From Siphonodentalium dalli (taxonomy: Eukaryota > Mollusca > Scaphopoda > Gadilida > Siphonodentaliidae), in the NCBI GenBank assembly GCA_032622095.1, contig CP136064.1, forward strand, positions 261,621,863 to 261,685,862: a DNA stretch of 64,000 nucleotides. The letters run 5' to 3'. How positions within the stretch are numbered: position 1 is the stretch's first letter; every line of letters begins with the position of its first letter. Below, one piece after another: positions 43,931 through 55,330 of the stretch. A program made the position numbers and the translations under genes. Under the pieces are notes generated by a model that saw only the letters and a program-made list of their open reading frames with translations, was not told where the DNA came from and ran no database searches.

Positions 43931-44640
43931 AATATATTTCTGTCTGTATGTGTTTTATATATAACTTCACGGGATACAATCGTGATGGCACCAAGGCATT
44001 CTAAAAGTGGTAACTTTTTACGAGGAATAGAATGGCACATGTTAAAATATTAGTTACATGTTAATAGAATAACACAATTGAGTCTGCCCATTCAATATAG
44101 TTTCAATACAAAAGTTACAAGAGATATGGAAAAGTATATATAGAAGGCCTGATCACAGTGTGCCGTCAAATATAATTTCTTCTGAGATAAAAGAAAACGG
44201 AGTCAGTGGAACATAACTTTTCAGGATCCTCCAATACTGACATCTGACAAGGTTATATCTGCCCAATATACAGAAGATATTTTCATGTTTTAGAACAGAC
44301 TCATCGCCTAACATAAACAACTCAAAATCTCGCTCTGAGTCGGGCACATGCAGCTGATATAGTTGCATAGCAACATTTCTTTAAAACTGAGAATAATTAG
44401 TCAGTATATAGCACCATGAACAGAGGAGCACCTGGATATTTCTTTAAAATATCTGTATCTTCATGTAAATATGATAACCAGTTGTCCTCAAAATCTTAGT
44501 CAAACCCACTAGATTGAATGATACATCTCTATATGGAACCCAATTGTCGTCTTTTATTTTTGCGAACTAATGTGTTTATGATGTTCATGTTATAACGTCT
44601 GAAGTATACGCAGTTGTAAATAAATAAATAGTTCTTTATT
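43931..44640. other. noncoding end of Helitron-like unit
   Basis: A further CTGT-type start (43941-43952) followed by gatggcaccaagg..gtaactttttacgagg repeats boxes of 41752-41800. Nothing coding. Confidence 0.45.
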
Positions 44641-44974
44641 GGTGGGACGGATTAATCGCGATAAACAACATGACAATCGCCCCGATCGGACAAGGTGAGC
44701 TACTACTTATATTTCGTGTGTAAGAATCATGTTTTGTGATGCTATTTGGATATATAATTTATGAAAATATGGGTAACGCTTTGAAAAAGAGTATCCTCTA
44801 TTCCCACCATATATCCACAGTATGCAGAGGGCTTCACATCACTTTAACCTGGGCAACGCCGGGTAACCCTTCTAGTGCTTCTATATATGTGTGGGGCTCC
44901 TTGCAGAGTAATTGATGTTTTTTATTTTATGTCCTAAAAATTGTAAGAAACATTTATTTAAAAAATGATACAAA

Positions 44975-45110
44975 ATTGTTAGGCCAATGCATTCTCTTAT
45001 ATATGCGAGGCGACTTATGGTCGACTCGCATATATAAGAGAATGCATTGGTACAGGGTAAAACAATCCCGACTTACGACTGGATTTGATATGGCGGGTCA
45101 CATATGTGTT
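44975..45110 (-). mobile_element. hairpin MITE, copy 2 (inverted)
   Basis: The hairpin at 44984-45050 has arms ccaatgcattctcttatata..tgcgag and complement, with a single internal mismatch and a ~5-base loop. It is followed by gggta..cccgacttacgactgg, the reverse complement of copy 1's flank. Confidence 0.82.
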
Positions 45111-45124
45111 ATATACCCAATGGC

Positions 45125-47432
45125 CCGATTCGTCATCTCAGGTTTAAACCTGGTTTACGTAAACCTCTAGGTTTAAACCGCCGCGAGTCAGCAAAATCCG
45201 TGGTTTAAACCCGCGACTGCAGGTCTAAGTGACGCATTCATCATCTCTGGTTTAAACCTGGTCCAGCCAGACCAGTTGTTTAGCAGTAGTGTTTCTGTAT
45301 CGTCGAGATAATACTTTCCTAATGCGGGTCGCCTCGTTTTATTGATTGCGAAAATCAATAATTACGACAGCGACCATATTTTGATTGGAAATTTATAAGC
45401 GGGAAGCACTCACACATATAAAGCGTGTGCATGGGGATAAGTTTTTGTCAATTTCGATATTTTGTTTGCGTTTTATAAGCTTAAACCGGCAACTAAACCA
45501 TCTAATTCGCCGGTCCAGCTAAACCAGCTTTACCGAGACTAAACTTGAGATGACGAATCCGTCTTTTCTTCATCGCGGTTTAGAATTGTCAAACAATCAA
45601 TCAAAAGGTGGAGCTGTAAATTATCTCGAATGAGGGCGTGTCTAATTGGCGGCTGCCGACTGGTGTTATCATGCCACAGTTGATTCACTCGCACCCGAGC
45701 TTTGCTCAGATATGGACATGTTCGTTCAATATCGTGTGGCTTTTTTTGGCTTGTGGCAATCACAAATACTGGTGATTTCTACGAATTCATTTGAATGGTT
45801 GAACGTATTAATGTTGACACCAAAACGATGCTACTTGCATGACCAGATATGCTATACACATAATTTGCAATCATTAACTTATATTGCTATATGAGTCAAA
45901 TTTGATAATTTATTTTGATGTAGGTCATGCCACAAAGCTCTACTCTGGCTCCGCCCATAAATTCCCATAATATTCCACCAGTTCAAAACCTGGGAACTTT
46001 TTGATTTTCTGCATGACGGAATTTTATTACATTGAACAAAAGCAACGCATGTAATATATTTCTTTATTAAAAGCTGTGCCTCTGTTTGGTTGCCCACCTC
46101 AAACAACAGTGCAAATTCCGCTTATGATGTGCACTCATAAGCAAATTGTTTTTACTTGACTCACCTCTTGGTCCCGGATTGACTCGATTATGGAGCCTTT
46201 ATTCAGCGTCAGATGGGCATGCGTCCCCTTCGTGTGACAGCAACCTGCGTCACATTTGAGAAAATTTTGATCATTTGAACATTTTAAATTAAAAAAACAA
46301 TTTAATTAAATTTAAAACAAACAATTATTAATATAAATTTTAAATATTGTTGTTTGTTAGACACAACTCCTTATTCAATTTAACAACACATTTTTTCATT
46401 TGTTTTTTAAATTTAATTTTTCTTATTTTTAAATCAGTTTTAGAACTGTTGCGAACAGACAAACGGGCATACATATATACAGCTCCTATATCCTTTAATA
46501 TATACAGCTATACATGTAAATACACAAAATTTTGTCTTTGCGGGTAAAGTATCTTGCAGAAAATCTATCACAAACAAAGTGATAAACAGCGCGTGAAACT
46601 CGTGTTGAGAGACATGCCCTTTGTCAGATTGATTTAAACTCACACAGAGATCGGATTAATGAGCGATACGTATTTCTCAATGAATAAATCCAATGAGCGT
46701 GCACGCGTTCGCGATAAGTTATGACATGTCAATAACCATTATATCGGCTTGTATTTTGGTCCGATAGGTAAGAGGGTGGGTTGACTGTATGCTCTTATAA
46801 CCAAATCGAGTTGTCAATTAGTTGGTAACTGAACAACAAAAACGCCCTCTTAGACCCGGTTTGGCCTGACCGCCAATGTAGGTTTAAACCAGGTTTAAAC
46901 TCGGAGGTTTAAAGGTACGGTTGGCCTTGGCGGTGGGTATCCTGTGAAAATATTTCCACCCGTCAAAAACCGCCACAAACAGAAAGAACATCAAAATGTA
47001 GACAGACTTTGTCCGTGTACAAATAAGAAATATCGCATAAACAGTATGTTATTGTCAAATGTTTGACCATTGTTATGTAAACAAAAGCATAAAAAGTTAC
47101 TTTTCTGGTGTTTGTTTATATTATGATGGTAAACATAAAGAGCGTTCTTTGTTGGTGAATTCCTGATATGGAACTAATAAAGAGCGTTTATGCCATTTGT
47201 GTGTGATTAGCCAGTAGCATTGTGCTGTCTTCTGTAACACAATCAGGCTCTTGCTTAGGTAAAATATAGTAGGTCTTTATGATAACATGCTGTTTACGTG
47301 ATGGCCATGGTATATATGAACGAAACTGTATGCGTTTTAATGCTTTTTCTGTTTATGGTGATTAGAACAAATATGAATATTTTCGACAACTAAGGCCTCA
47401 CGTGCCTTTAAACCGGAGATGACGAATCCAAC
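45125..47432 (-). mobile_element. GGTTTAAACC-family composite element
   Basis: Both outer ends are gattcgtcatctc(a)ggttta / taaaccggagatgacgaatc in inverted orientation. 45125-45560 equals the 38770-39207 core, 45560-45880 equals 38460-38770 inverted, and 45890-47432 equals 23343-24480 inverted. The 495-bp TTAA MITE at 46913 is a later insertion. No transposase frame, so this is a non-autonomous family with at least four copies in the window. Confidence 0.7.
46913..47407. mobile_element. TTAA-flanked MITE (piggyBac-like), copy 2
   Basis: Flanked by TTAA at 46909-46912 and 47408-47411 within a ggtttaaaccgg context, so it landed in a GGTTTAAACC palindrome of the host repeat. Opposite orientation to 33820-34313. 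Confidence 0.88.
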
Positions 47433-47447
47433 CAATGTGTTTGTATC

Positions 47448-47568
47448 GATTCGTGTATCGCTACGAGGCTAGTTTTCGTGGCCATAGCGATGAGGTGACC
47501 TTGGTCGCCGAGTCAATATGTGACCACTAAAACTAGCCGAGTCGCGATACATGAATCGTTACAAACAC
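47448..47568. mobile_element. 120-bp palindromic MITE
   Basis: tgtttgtatcgattcgtgta..ggctagttttcgtgg pairs with ccactaaaactagcc..tacatgaatcgttacaaaca: arms of about 44 bases with few mismatches and a ~30-base centre (gaggtgaccttggtcgcc). Confidence 0.8.
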
Positions 47569-49100
47569 CGGCTGAATTCTGGTCTCTGGTCTAGACCACC
47601 CTAATAATCACGGTGTTCCAAGTCAGGACTTGGTCTTGCGAAACCACCTGCATGGTCCCAAGCTGGGATCGGCGGATTATTTTACAATCAACGACAATCT
47701 ATAGACAAAGGTGTGCTGCGCGCTGCATCGAGATTGTCGTGTTGGTGTCGCCAAACCTGAGCACGTGAAAGCTGCTTATCTCGCTATTGTATAGCGGTAC
47801 CTTTATGCCGTCGCCGTTAGACAGGGAGCACGGGGCATGTGCGTGGTTATCGCTCTCTATGCGGATGTCACGACCTTATCAGTTTTACGGGTGAAGGAAA
47901 GTCTACGCAGAGAGTAATTTTACCGCAAATCACTCCGCTGAGTGTAGAAACCAACGACCACGGAGAGCAACCGACAAACTTGCCCAGATACACAAATCAG
48001 ATTATCCTCACTTAGCGTGGATCGAGAATCCGCGCTTGTCGGTATTAGAACTAGCTTCGTCAGCGCTAGACGGCATATGGCATATGGTATAGTGCACCGA
48101 ACATTCTGCCGAAGGACCACCGAGGTTCTTTACAATCAATGTATTGTGCAAAATATTGTGTGTTCAGATAAGGAACCAACTATATATTGTTCAACTTTGA
48201 GTCAAAATATTACACTGAAATTACATTCAGTTCAAGACCTGGGTTATTGCGTTTGGTTCTAACTGGTTCTGGCAATGAGATATACACGTGTATCAATTAG
48301 AATATTGCAAACTTAAAGAGGAGATATTCAGTTGTCTCTGGAGTTGTGAATTTAGTTGGGTGCAAATGGAAATGATAAGTTGAACACCCGACCCCAACAA
48401 AACCCCCTTAGTCACGTCCCTGCATGTTTCGCTCATGTCGCCACTCCCCTGTTCGGAACTATTATGACTGTATGGTAATGGCTGAAATTGTTAGTTCCAT
48501 GACTTACATTTAAGTCATGCTGTGAACAGGGGGGGGGGGTAGTAAAACATTTGCAGGACGGTATGCCGGGGTGGGTGGCCGGAGGGCCAAAACACGCGTT
48601 TTGTACACCCTCATGCAATTTTTTTACTAAAGACCTTTTGTGCCCTTATATGACATTTGTAACAGTTTAAGACATATTATAAGAATTTATAACTGCAAAA
48701 ACACCACATTTATGCTACCGGGGCCTCATATAGGCCTTAGTAGAGATGATATGGGGCGGTGGGGTGAAAGAAGCTTCGAGAAATGTAAAACTGAAATATG
48801 GGCTGGTTGACAGACTAATCGGGCAATTATCGCGTTGTGTGTATCCTGTACAATTACCTAAGTTTGCATATATACATGTAAGTAAACTTGCCATGATGCA
48901 ACTAATGCCTAGATCATTGTGTGCATGGAGAAAAAACGAGCAACTGTCTCAAACAGTAATATGGCTATCAATGGGTAGAAAATATCTCATCAGTGCATCA
49001 AGCCAACCAGTGAATTATTTGCATGTCTTTCAACTCAGATGATCTCTCACAAGATCGAAAGTATCCAAGTCTGGTATAGTGATGTGACTGCTTGTCATCT
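47569..49100. other. noncoding
   Basis: No gene. The block 48466-48530 (tatgactgtatggtaatggc, then atttaagtcatgctgtga) recurs at 55555-55620; a G run lies at 48531-48539. The open frame 48746-49042 has no recognisable trait. Confidence 0.45.
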
Positions 49101-49470
49101 ATATTTAAACGAGTAGGATCTGTCCGGATTTTTCTCTCAGAACCCTGGACCGAGTTCAACCAAATTTGGTGTGGTGACTCGGTGTACTCTGGCGGATGTT
49201 ATAATGGTATTAGTTTTTCAAAACTTTTAATTAAAAAAAATAAAATAAAATTGGTTTTGTTAAATTGAGCAAGGAATTCAATCTTAAATATATATATATA
49301 TTAAAACAATATATATAAATCAAAACGTTTCAATGACCAAATATGCTTGAAGCGCACAAAGGGGCCGCCGCTAAGTGAAGGCTCTAAAATCACAATGTGT
49401 ACGAAGTCCAACAAAGGGGGTCACATATATATCCGATGCTGAATATAGGCTCCCAATAGTCCAGGAGATC
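49101..49470 (+). repeat. partial copy of the 23840-24200 module
   Basis: ctctcagaaccctggaccga, tgtggtgactcgg, then poly-A/T and gcgcacaaaggggccgc, collinear with 23850-24160. Confidence 0.75.
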
Positions 49471-50640
49471 GACCCCAAGAAATAACAAATGTTGCTCATT
49501 TTGACGGACAAGTGCTATCCGGTCTAATTTTGTAGTAAAATATATGTAGATTACGAAAATGCATGATAGCAGTGGTGAATTTGTAGCTTAATTGGCGAAA
49601 AACGTGTTTTTATTGACCTACCCGACGACCGAAAATGAAAGAATTTTCCGGCGACGTCATAGTACAGTCCGGGAGCTAATATGGGTACGCTTGCACCCCC
49701 TGGGACTTAACTTCTCCCAACTCATTTTGTTCCTTATTATATCCTTCAACTTTTAAGCAATGTTAACAAGAAAAAAAAGTGGCCGTATAGACTCCAGACA
49801 AAATGGCGTCCATCATGGCCGCCGTTTTTCAGACCAGACCCTAAGTCAGTTTTATGCAAATTATAGCGGTGAAAATCTTGTAAAATGTATACAAATGTAT
49901 ATATTTTCGTGAAGCTAAGACATAATGTAACTTTTTTGGGGCAAAATTGAAACTCACCATCCAAGATGGCCACCAAAATGGCCGCCGGAAGTTGCAAATA
50001 TGACTTTTGTTTTACAAATATCTTCTAGATCGATTCATGCTGTTTGGAATTGGTTGAGTAATGCGACTTTATTCTGTATTTTGTGTAACTGATCATTGGG
50101 GCAATTAAATATGCACGTTTTGGGTTCCTAGCCCCTTCCGTTCCCTCAAAAATTCGAATTTACAGAACGCAGCATAAAATTTCACAAAACAATCACAATT
50201 GGGATTGTAGTCATATTTTAACAAGAAATGAACAGAACTTTGTAATGTAAGTGATGCATATGATTATACCTATGAATATTCCAACTCACTGGAACCAAAA
50301 TTCTTACTTTGGCTCAAAATGGCTGCCAAAATGGCTGCCAAAATATGGAAAATGATAAATATTGCCCAGCGTGTCCTGCAATCGATTACAAGTTGTGGAT
50401 GATGTACAAAATTGGCTATTCTGCCTTCTATACATTGAACACTAACATGTCTGATGTACCATGGTTAATTGTTACTATTGTCACCACTGACATCACCAAA
50501 AATATTGGACTTTTCTCTCAAAAACTTGACTTAAATATCGGCAAAAATTAACTTTTCATGTTTGGACCATGTTTTCAATTAAAATGTAACTATCTTTGGG
50601 TTGAAAGGTGTTTATTGTTTTGGTCTATATTAAATGTGTC
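49471..50640. other. noncoding with aaaatggccgcc runs
   Basis: ccaagatggccaccaaaatg (49961) and two tandem aaaatggctgcc units (50316, 50328); actccagacaaaatggcgtc at 49791. The frame 50309-50551 starts inside this simple sequence and is not supported. Confidence 0.5.
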
Positions 50641-50649
50641 ACACTGCGG

Positions 50650-51760
50650 GATTTATAGACCAAATTGTTCGCCCGATTTTGACAGAACTGTATACTCTCA
50701 TTAAGTAGACATGGATAAACTTTTTATATGCGGCCTGTGTCAGGGAGGACGCAGTTATATAGGGGTGGGTGTAATATAGTGTGTCATTTTGACATATTTC
50801 TCGATGGGTTAATATATAATGCTATGCTAATTATGGTCTGAAATGACTAATATCGAGATTTCTGGTGACCATTCAACGTTTGATAACATTTGATGTCCCG
50901 ATGGGGTATATTTTAGAAGTTCTGACACGTCACCAAGCTTCGGTACATGTCTCGAAGCTTCGGTACATAGGATGAAAAACCGCCACAGATTTGGGGTTAA
51001 TGATGCAAGGTCACATTTTTCGCCAGATATCGACAGAACTATATGCTCTCATTAAGTAGACATGGATAAACTACTTGTATGTAGCGCTGTGTCGGGGAGG
51101 AAGCAGTTATATAGGGTGGATGTAATATAGTGTGTCATTTTGACATAATTACACCATGGGTTAATATATAACTCCATGATAGTTTCGATCTGAAATGACT
51201 GATATCGAAGTTTATGGTGACCATTCAACGTTTGATGCCATTTGACGGTACGTGTCACGAAGCTTCGGTAAATTGGATGAAAAATCGCCACAGATTGGGG
51301 TTAACGATGCGAGGTCACATTTTCGCCAGATTTTGACGGAACTGTATACTCTCATTAAGTAGACATAGATAAACTTCTTATATGTAGCCCTGTGTCAGGG
51401 AGGGAGCAGTTATATAGTAGGTGTAATATAGTGTGTCATTATGACATATTCCTCGATGGGTTAATATATAATGCGATTATGATCTGAAATTATTAATATC
51501 CGGGTTTCTGGTGACCATTCAACGTTTGTTACCGGTACCATATGATGTCATATGGTGGTATATTCCTGGAGTTCTGACACGTCACGAAGCTTCGGTACAT
51601 GACACGAAGCTTCGGTGCATTGGATGAAAAACCGCCACAGGTTTGGGTTTAAGAATGCATTGTCAATTTTTTTTTTGCCACAGTGCTGGGAGATAAGTAC
51701 CCAGGGTCACATGTTTCTTCTGATTTTTATAGTACTGTATACTGTTATTAATAAAGATAC
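50650..51760. repeat. ~300-350-bp satellite, three to four units
   Basis: gacagaactgtatactctcattaagtagacat at 50680, 51032 and 51336, with a decayed start near 51727. Each unit holds gtaatatagtgtgtcatt, gtgaccattcaacgtttg, and one or two acgaagcttcggtac palindromes before gatgaaaaaccgccacag. Confidence 0.9.
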
Positions 51761-54000
51761 ACCTTGATTAACTTCATGTTGAAAGAACCAGTCACAGTAT
51801 AATTTTCTATTATTGAACATTTAACTTGAATGTCACGAATAATCGGTATATTCATGTTTTTGTTTCGACGTCGACTGTATGCATAAATATGATTTAAATA
51901 TAGTAATATATGAATAATAATTAATGTACCGAAGCTTCGTATCTATAGGTTATAAACACCTAATTATTTTCCATAGGCGACAGTGTTAACTAAAATTCCC
52001 GCCGGCTATGGGTTAAGCCTATTTGAATTTAAAGTGGTCAATTTTCCCTTAGAACGTCATCCGCTGCACAAGTTTGTTACAACAAACGCGCCCTTTTCGG
52101 TATTTTTTTCAAACGATAATCTTGCATTTCCACAACTACCCCATTTACTGCACAAAAATCAGCAACATAAACATACATGTATCCAGACCCCTTCCGTAAC
52201 TTCTGGACACCACCAGACTCTTCCTGGACATCTAAACATACACGATCGCCATATTTACGTAGGCTATGATTTTCCTTCCCGATTAGGGATATTTCTCTCA
52301 ATGATAATCAACCAATCAGCAGCCAGATGTTTTTGTTATGCTGACTAGAGTTTCAAGAAGCGTAACTCTATATAATTAGTTGCTTGTAACATATAATTGT
52401 AAAGAAAATCGAACTTTGATCGTGTAAACTGCGCCAATTTTACACCAAAAAAAAGCTTTAGTGTGATACGATAGAAGTCATTGGACATCCTATTATCTCC
52501 CAGTGGTCCTTTGACCCACATACCCCGTTTTAAAATTGACAATTTTTTGGGGGTAAGAAATAACACCGATACTTGATTCCTGATAACTCTGGAAGCACAG
52601 TTTAGTAGAAAGATACTAATGTCTCATGTCATGCTTGTTATATACATATATACTACACAGTGTCGCATGCCCCATGTCCATCCACTCTCTAATCGGAATA
52701 TTATGACCACAAATGTGACCACACCCAAAATTCAGGGTTTTTCATCATAATTTAATTTGTAAAATCCGACTCGCGTGCATAACGCACAGGATAGAAAGGC
52801 ATATGTATACGTTTTGAAAACTAGTTACGTATATCTACCATACGCCTTAAGGAATTTATCTAATTTTGAACAGTACAATGTTTAATTGGATTTGAATTAG
52901 ACCTCCCCCCTCAACTTAGAAAACAAGTAGAAACTTTCTTAAATCCATTTAAAAACTTCCATTGTAGAAGCCAAGTTGTAAATTATTTAACAATATTAAA
53001 ATAATTATGGTGAATTTTAACCTTAAAATCATACTAAGATGAAATGGTTGTAATTTGGACGATTTTGCGTAAAAAAGTAAAACAAAAATGGTAAAAAATT
53101 GAGAAAAAAACATTTAAATTCTTCAATTTTTTTTAGCACAATTAGTTATTTAACATTATTAACACAATTACTATTCAACTTAATCACCAAAATCATACTA
53201 AAATGAAATCTTTACACATTGAAAAAAAAATGAAAATTTTGGGCTTAAAATGTCGAAAAATGCCAAAAAAAATCGAAAAAAAACCAAAGAAAGCTACAAA
53301 TTTGTTCTATCATGATTTTTCTTCATTACCATACCTAAAACATTAAAAATAACATGGTCGCAGCTTGTCCGTCAATATGAGCAACACTACCTCCCGATCT
53401 CCTGGACTACAAAGGTAGCTTGTTTAAGCTAGTTTAGTATAATAGAAGTAAGTTGCTCCAGTAGACTAACATAAGTGGTATGGAATATGTTAGACAATGG
53501 GCCGGTTGACAGACTAATCAGGAAATAGTTTCAAATTATGAAATTTTGTGTATTCTGCACAATGACCTAGGTTTACAGATTATCAGCAATTTATAAAACA
53601 TTTAAAAAAAAATTAAAATAGCTTCTGAAACAGGTTAAACTGTTATTTGAACTAATTGAGATCATTCCCAGTCATAAGAGTGATATCAGTAGAGTTTTAT
53701 GATATTTTAGACCAATTTTAGTTAAATTTGGGGGTGGGTGTCAAAATATTGGGAGTCAAAAATTATTTTTTGTGCAGGTTTGGGGGTGGTGGTTCCCAGA
53801 AAATTTCAAATGCAAAAAAACGACATACTTTCCTGCACATTTTTTACTACCCCCTGCTGTGAACGTCGAGTTTTCTAAAAATACTCATGGTTCTTGTCGC
53901 AACAAACTTTGGTCAAACATTTAGCAGCTGAAATTGGCATGCATTTCTGGTAAATTAGATGGAAGAACCTGGGTGGATTCCACCAACGACGAAAGAATGA
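51761..54000. other. noncoding, very AT-rich in part
   Basis: The frame 51983-52348 and the opposite frame 52077-52301 overlap without family features. 52950-53360 is dominated by A/T homopolymers. 53866-53985 (aaactttggtcaaac..gcagctg..ttggcatgcatt) recurs at 55640-55745 across the LINE. Confidence 0.45.
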
Positions 54001-55330
54001 ATAGTCATTCCGTTACACAAAGGACCGCCCAACCCACCGACTTCTCCTGATAGTTACCGTGCTATAATACTTCTATCGGTTCTATACAAACTATTCGAAT
54101 CCATTCTGTTGAGCCGCCTTCTTCAAAGTCACCAAATGAAACGATTTCCGAATGCACAACAGATGGGTTTTCAGAAAGGTATCAGCTGTTCGATGACGTC
54201 ATTCAAGCTCACGGAATCTGTATCATATGCCAAAGACAATAACTCCAATTTATATGTTGCCTTCCTTGACTCCAAGAAAGCCTTTGATAAAGTATGGCAC
54301 ACTGGCCTCCGATACAAATTCATTCAGCTCGGATTTTCGCCACACCTTGTCAGTTTGTTGGAGAACATCCTTTCGGATGTGACTAGCAATGTACTATATG
54401 ACGGCCGCATGTCGCAAAGTTTCAAAATACTGCAATCTACTCGACAAGGTGGCGTTCTGTCGCCTCTCTGCTATCTCGTCTTCATAGACGACATACTTAA
54501 CGATCTAGCAACTTCTTCATACGGACTAAGAATCTGTAATATCCCATGTGGCGCTCCTACTACTTCCGACGACATCGCCCTTATGTCGCTATCGAAATCC
54601 GGTATCGACTCCTTGTTGAACGTCTGTTTCTCCTGAAAGCACACCTGTACAGACTATACAATCGCTCCAGTGGTTTTGTCCAGGAAATGTTCTCCATATT
54701 AGCCAAATACGATCTTTTGGACTATTTGAACGACTACCTGGACCATGGGGTCTTCCCAAAACTGTCAACGTGGATAACTCTTGTGAAGGCAGCTGTCAGG
54801 GGGACGTTCATTTCCTCGTGGCAGACCAAAGTTTCGTCCGATCCATCCTTGCGAATTATGTGGAAAGTTCACCCTAATCCCCTATCAAACTGGTCAGTCT
54901 GGAAACTTCTCCATGGAAACGCTTACATGTCGAAATACCTCGAAAACTAAGTACTGCTTCTCAACAGGACAACTTATGCCAACAATTTAGTGTGTCATTT
55001 CTGAAGCGAAATGTACTCGAACGAAATCGACCACACCCTGTTCGTATGTTCTTCACCAGCCGCTCTCATCATCAGAAACTCTATTTGGGAAGGGATTATC
55101 TCTCGTTTCGGCATACCCGAATAATTTTACCTTTCGTCGTTAGCCAAAGATGACTTGGTAGCAACCCTCCTCAGAAGTTCTCTGGAAACCCTAACAGAAC
55201 ATATATCCCACTGCCTGAAGGAACTAGTACTATATTCTGCGAAGTACCTGTACGTCCTCAGCACAATGATCAGGAATGGCGTTCAGCAACCCGTCTCACA
55301 TCCATTGTAATTATCTTCTCAACACCCACG
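54001..55330 (+). pseudogene. LINE reverse transcriptase remnant
   Basis: 54001-54636 encodes RT motifs: IPLHKG then SPDSYRAIILLSVLYKLFE (fingers), AFLDSKKAFDKVWH (motif A Asp), STRQGGVLSPLCYLVFID (motif B region) and TSDDIAL (the paired Asp of motif C). The frame then breaks; 54600-54950 in another frame gives ERLFLLKAHLYRLYN and a WSVWKLLHG-type C-terminal part. A third fragment (55005-55290) has NEIDHTLFVCSSPA, like the Cys/His region near LINE ends. An internal deletion around 54600 removed the thumb. The 3' part ends with aataaaga (55537). Likely a Jockey/CR1-like non-LTR element; clade by eye only. Confidence 0.82.

Larger units (their letters stand above)
40548..44875 (+). mobile_element. 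Helitron-like non-autonomous unit
   Basis: Starts A/TCTATATCTATATTTGCG with a CTGT microsatellite (40570-40590). It ends with a GC-rich imperfect hairpin (cctgggcaacgccggg) shortly before CTAG/T (44872-44876). TC start, 3' hairpin, CTRR end and A-T insertion context are Helitron hallmarks. The interior is a satellite and a hAT insertion, with no Rep/helicase ORF. The two ends could belong to different Helitron copies. Confidence 0.42.

Noticed and set aside
51983-52348. 121-codon frame with overlapping opposite frame
   Set aside because: No family features, no promoter or splice context, neighbouring DNA is repetitive.
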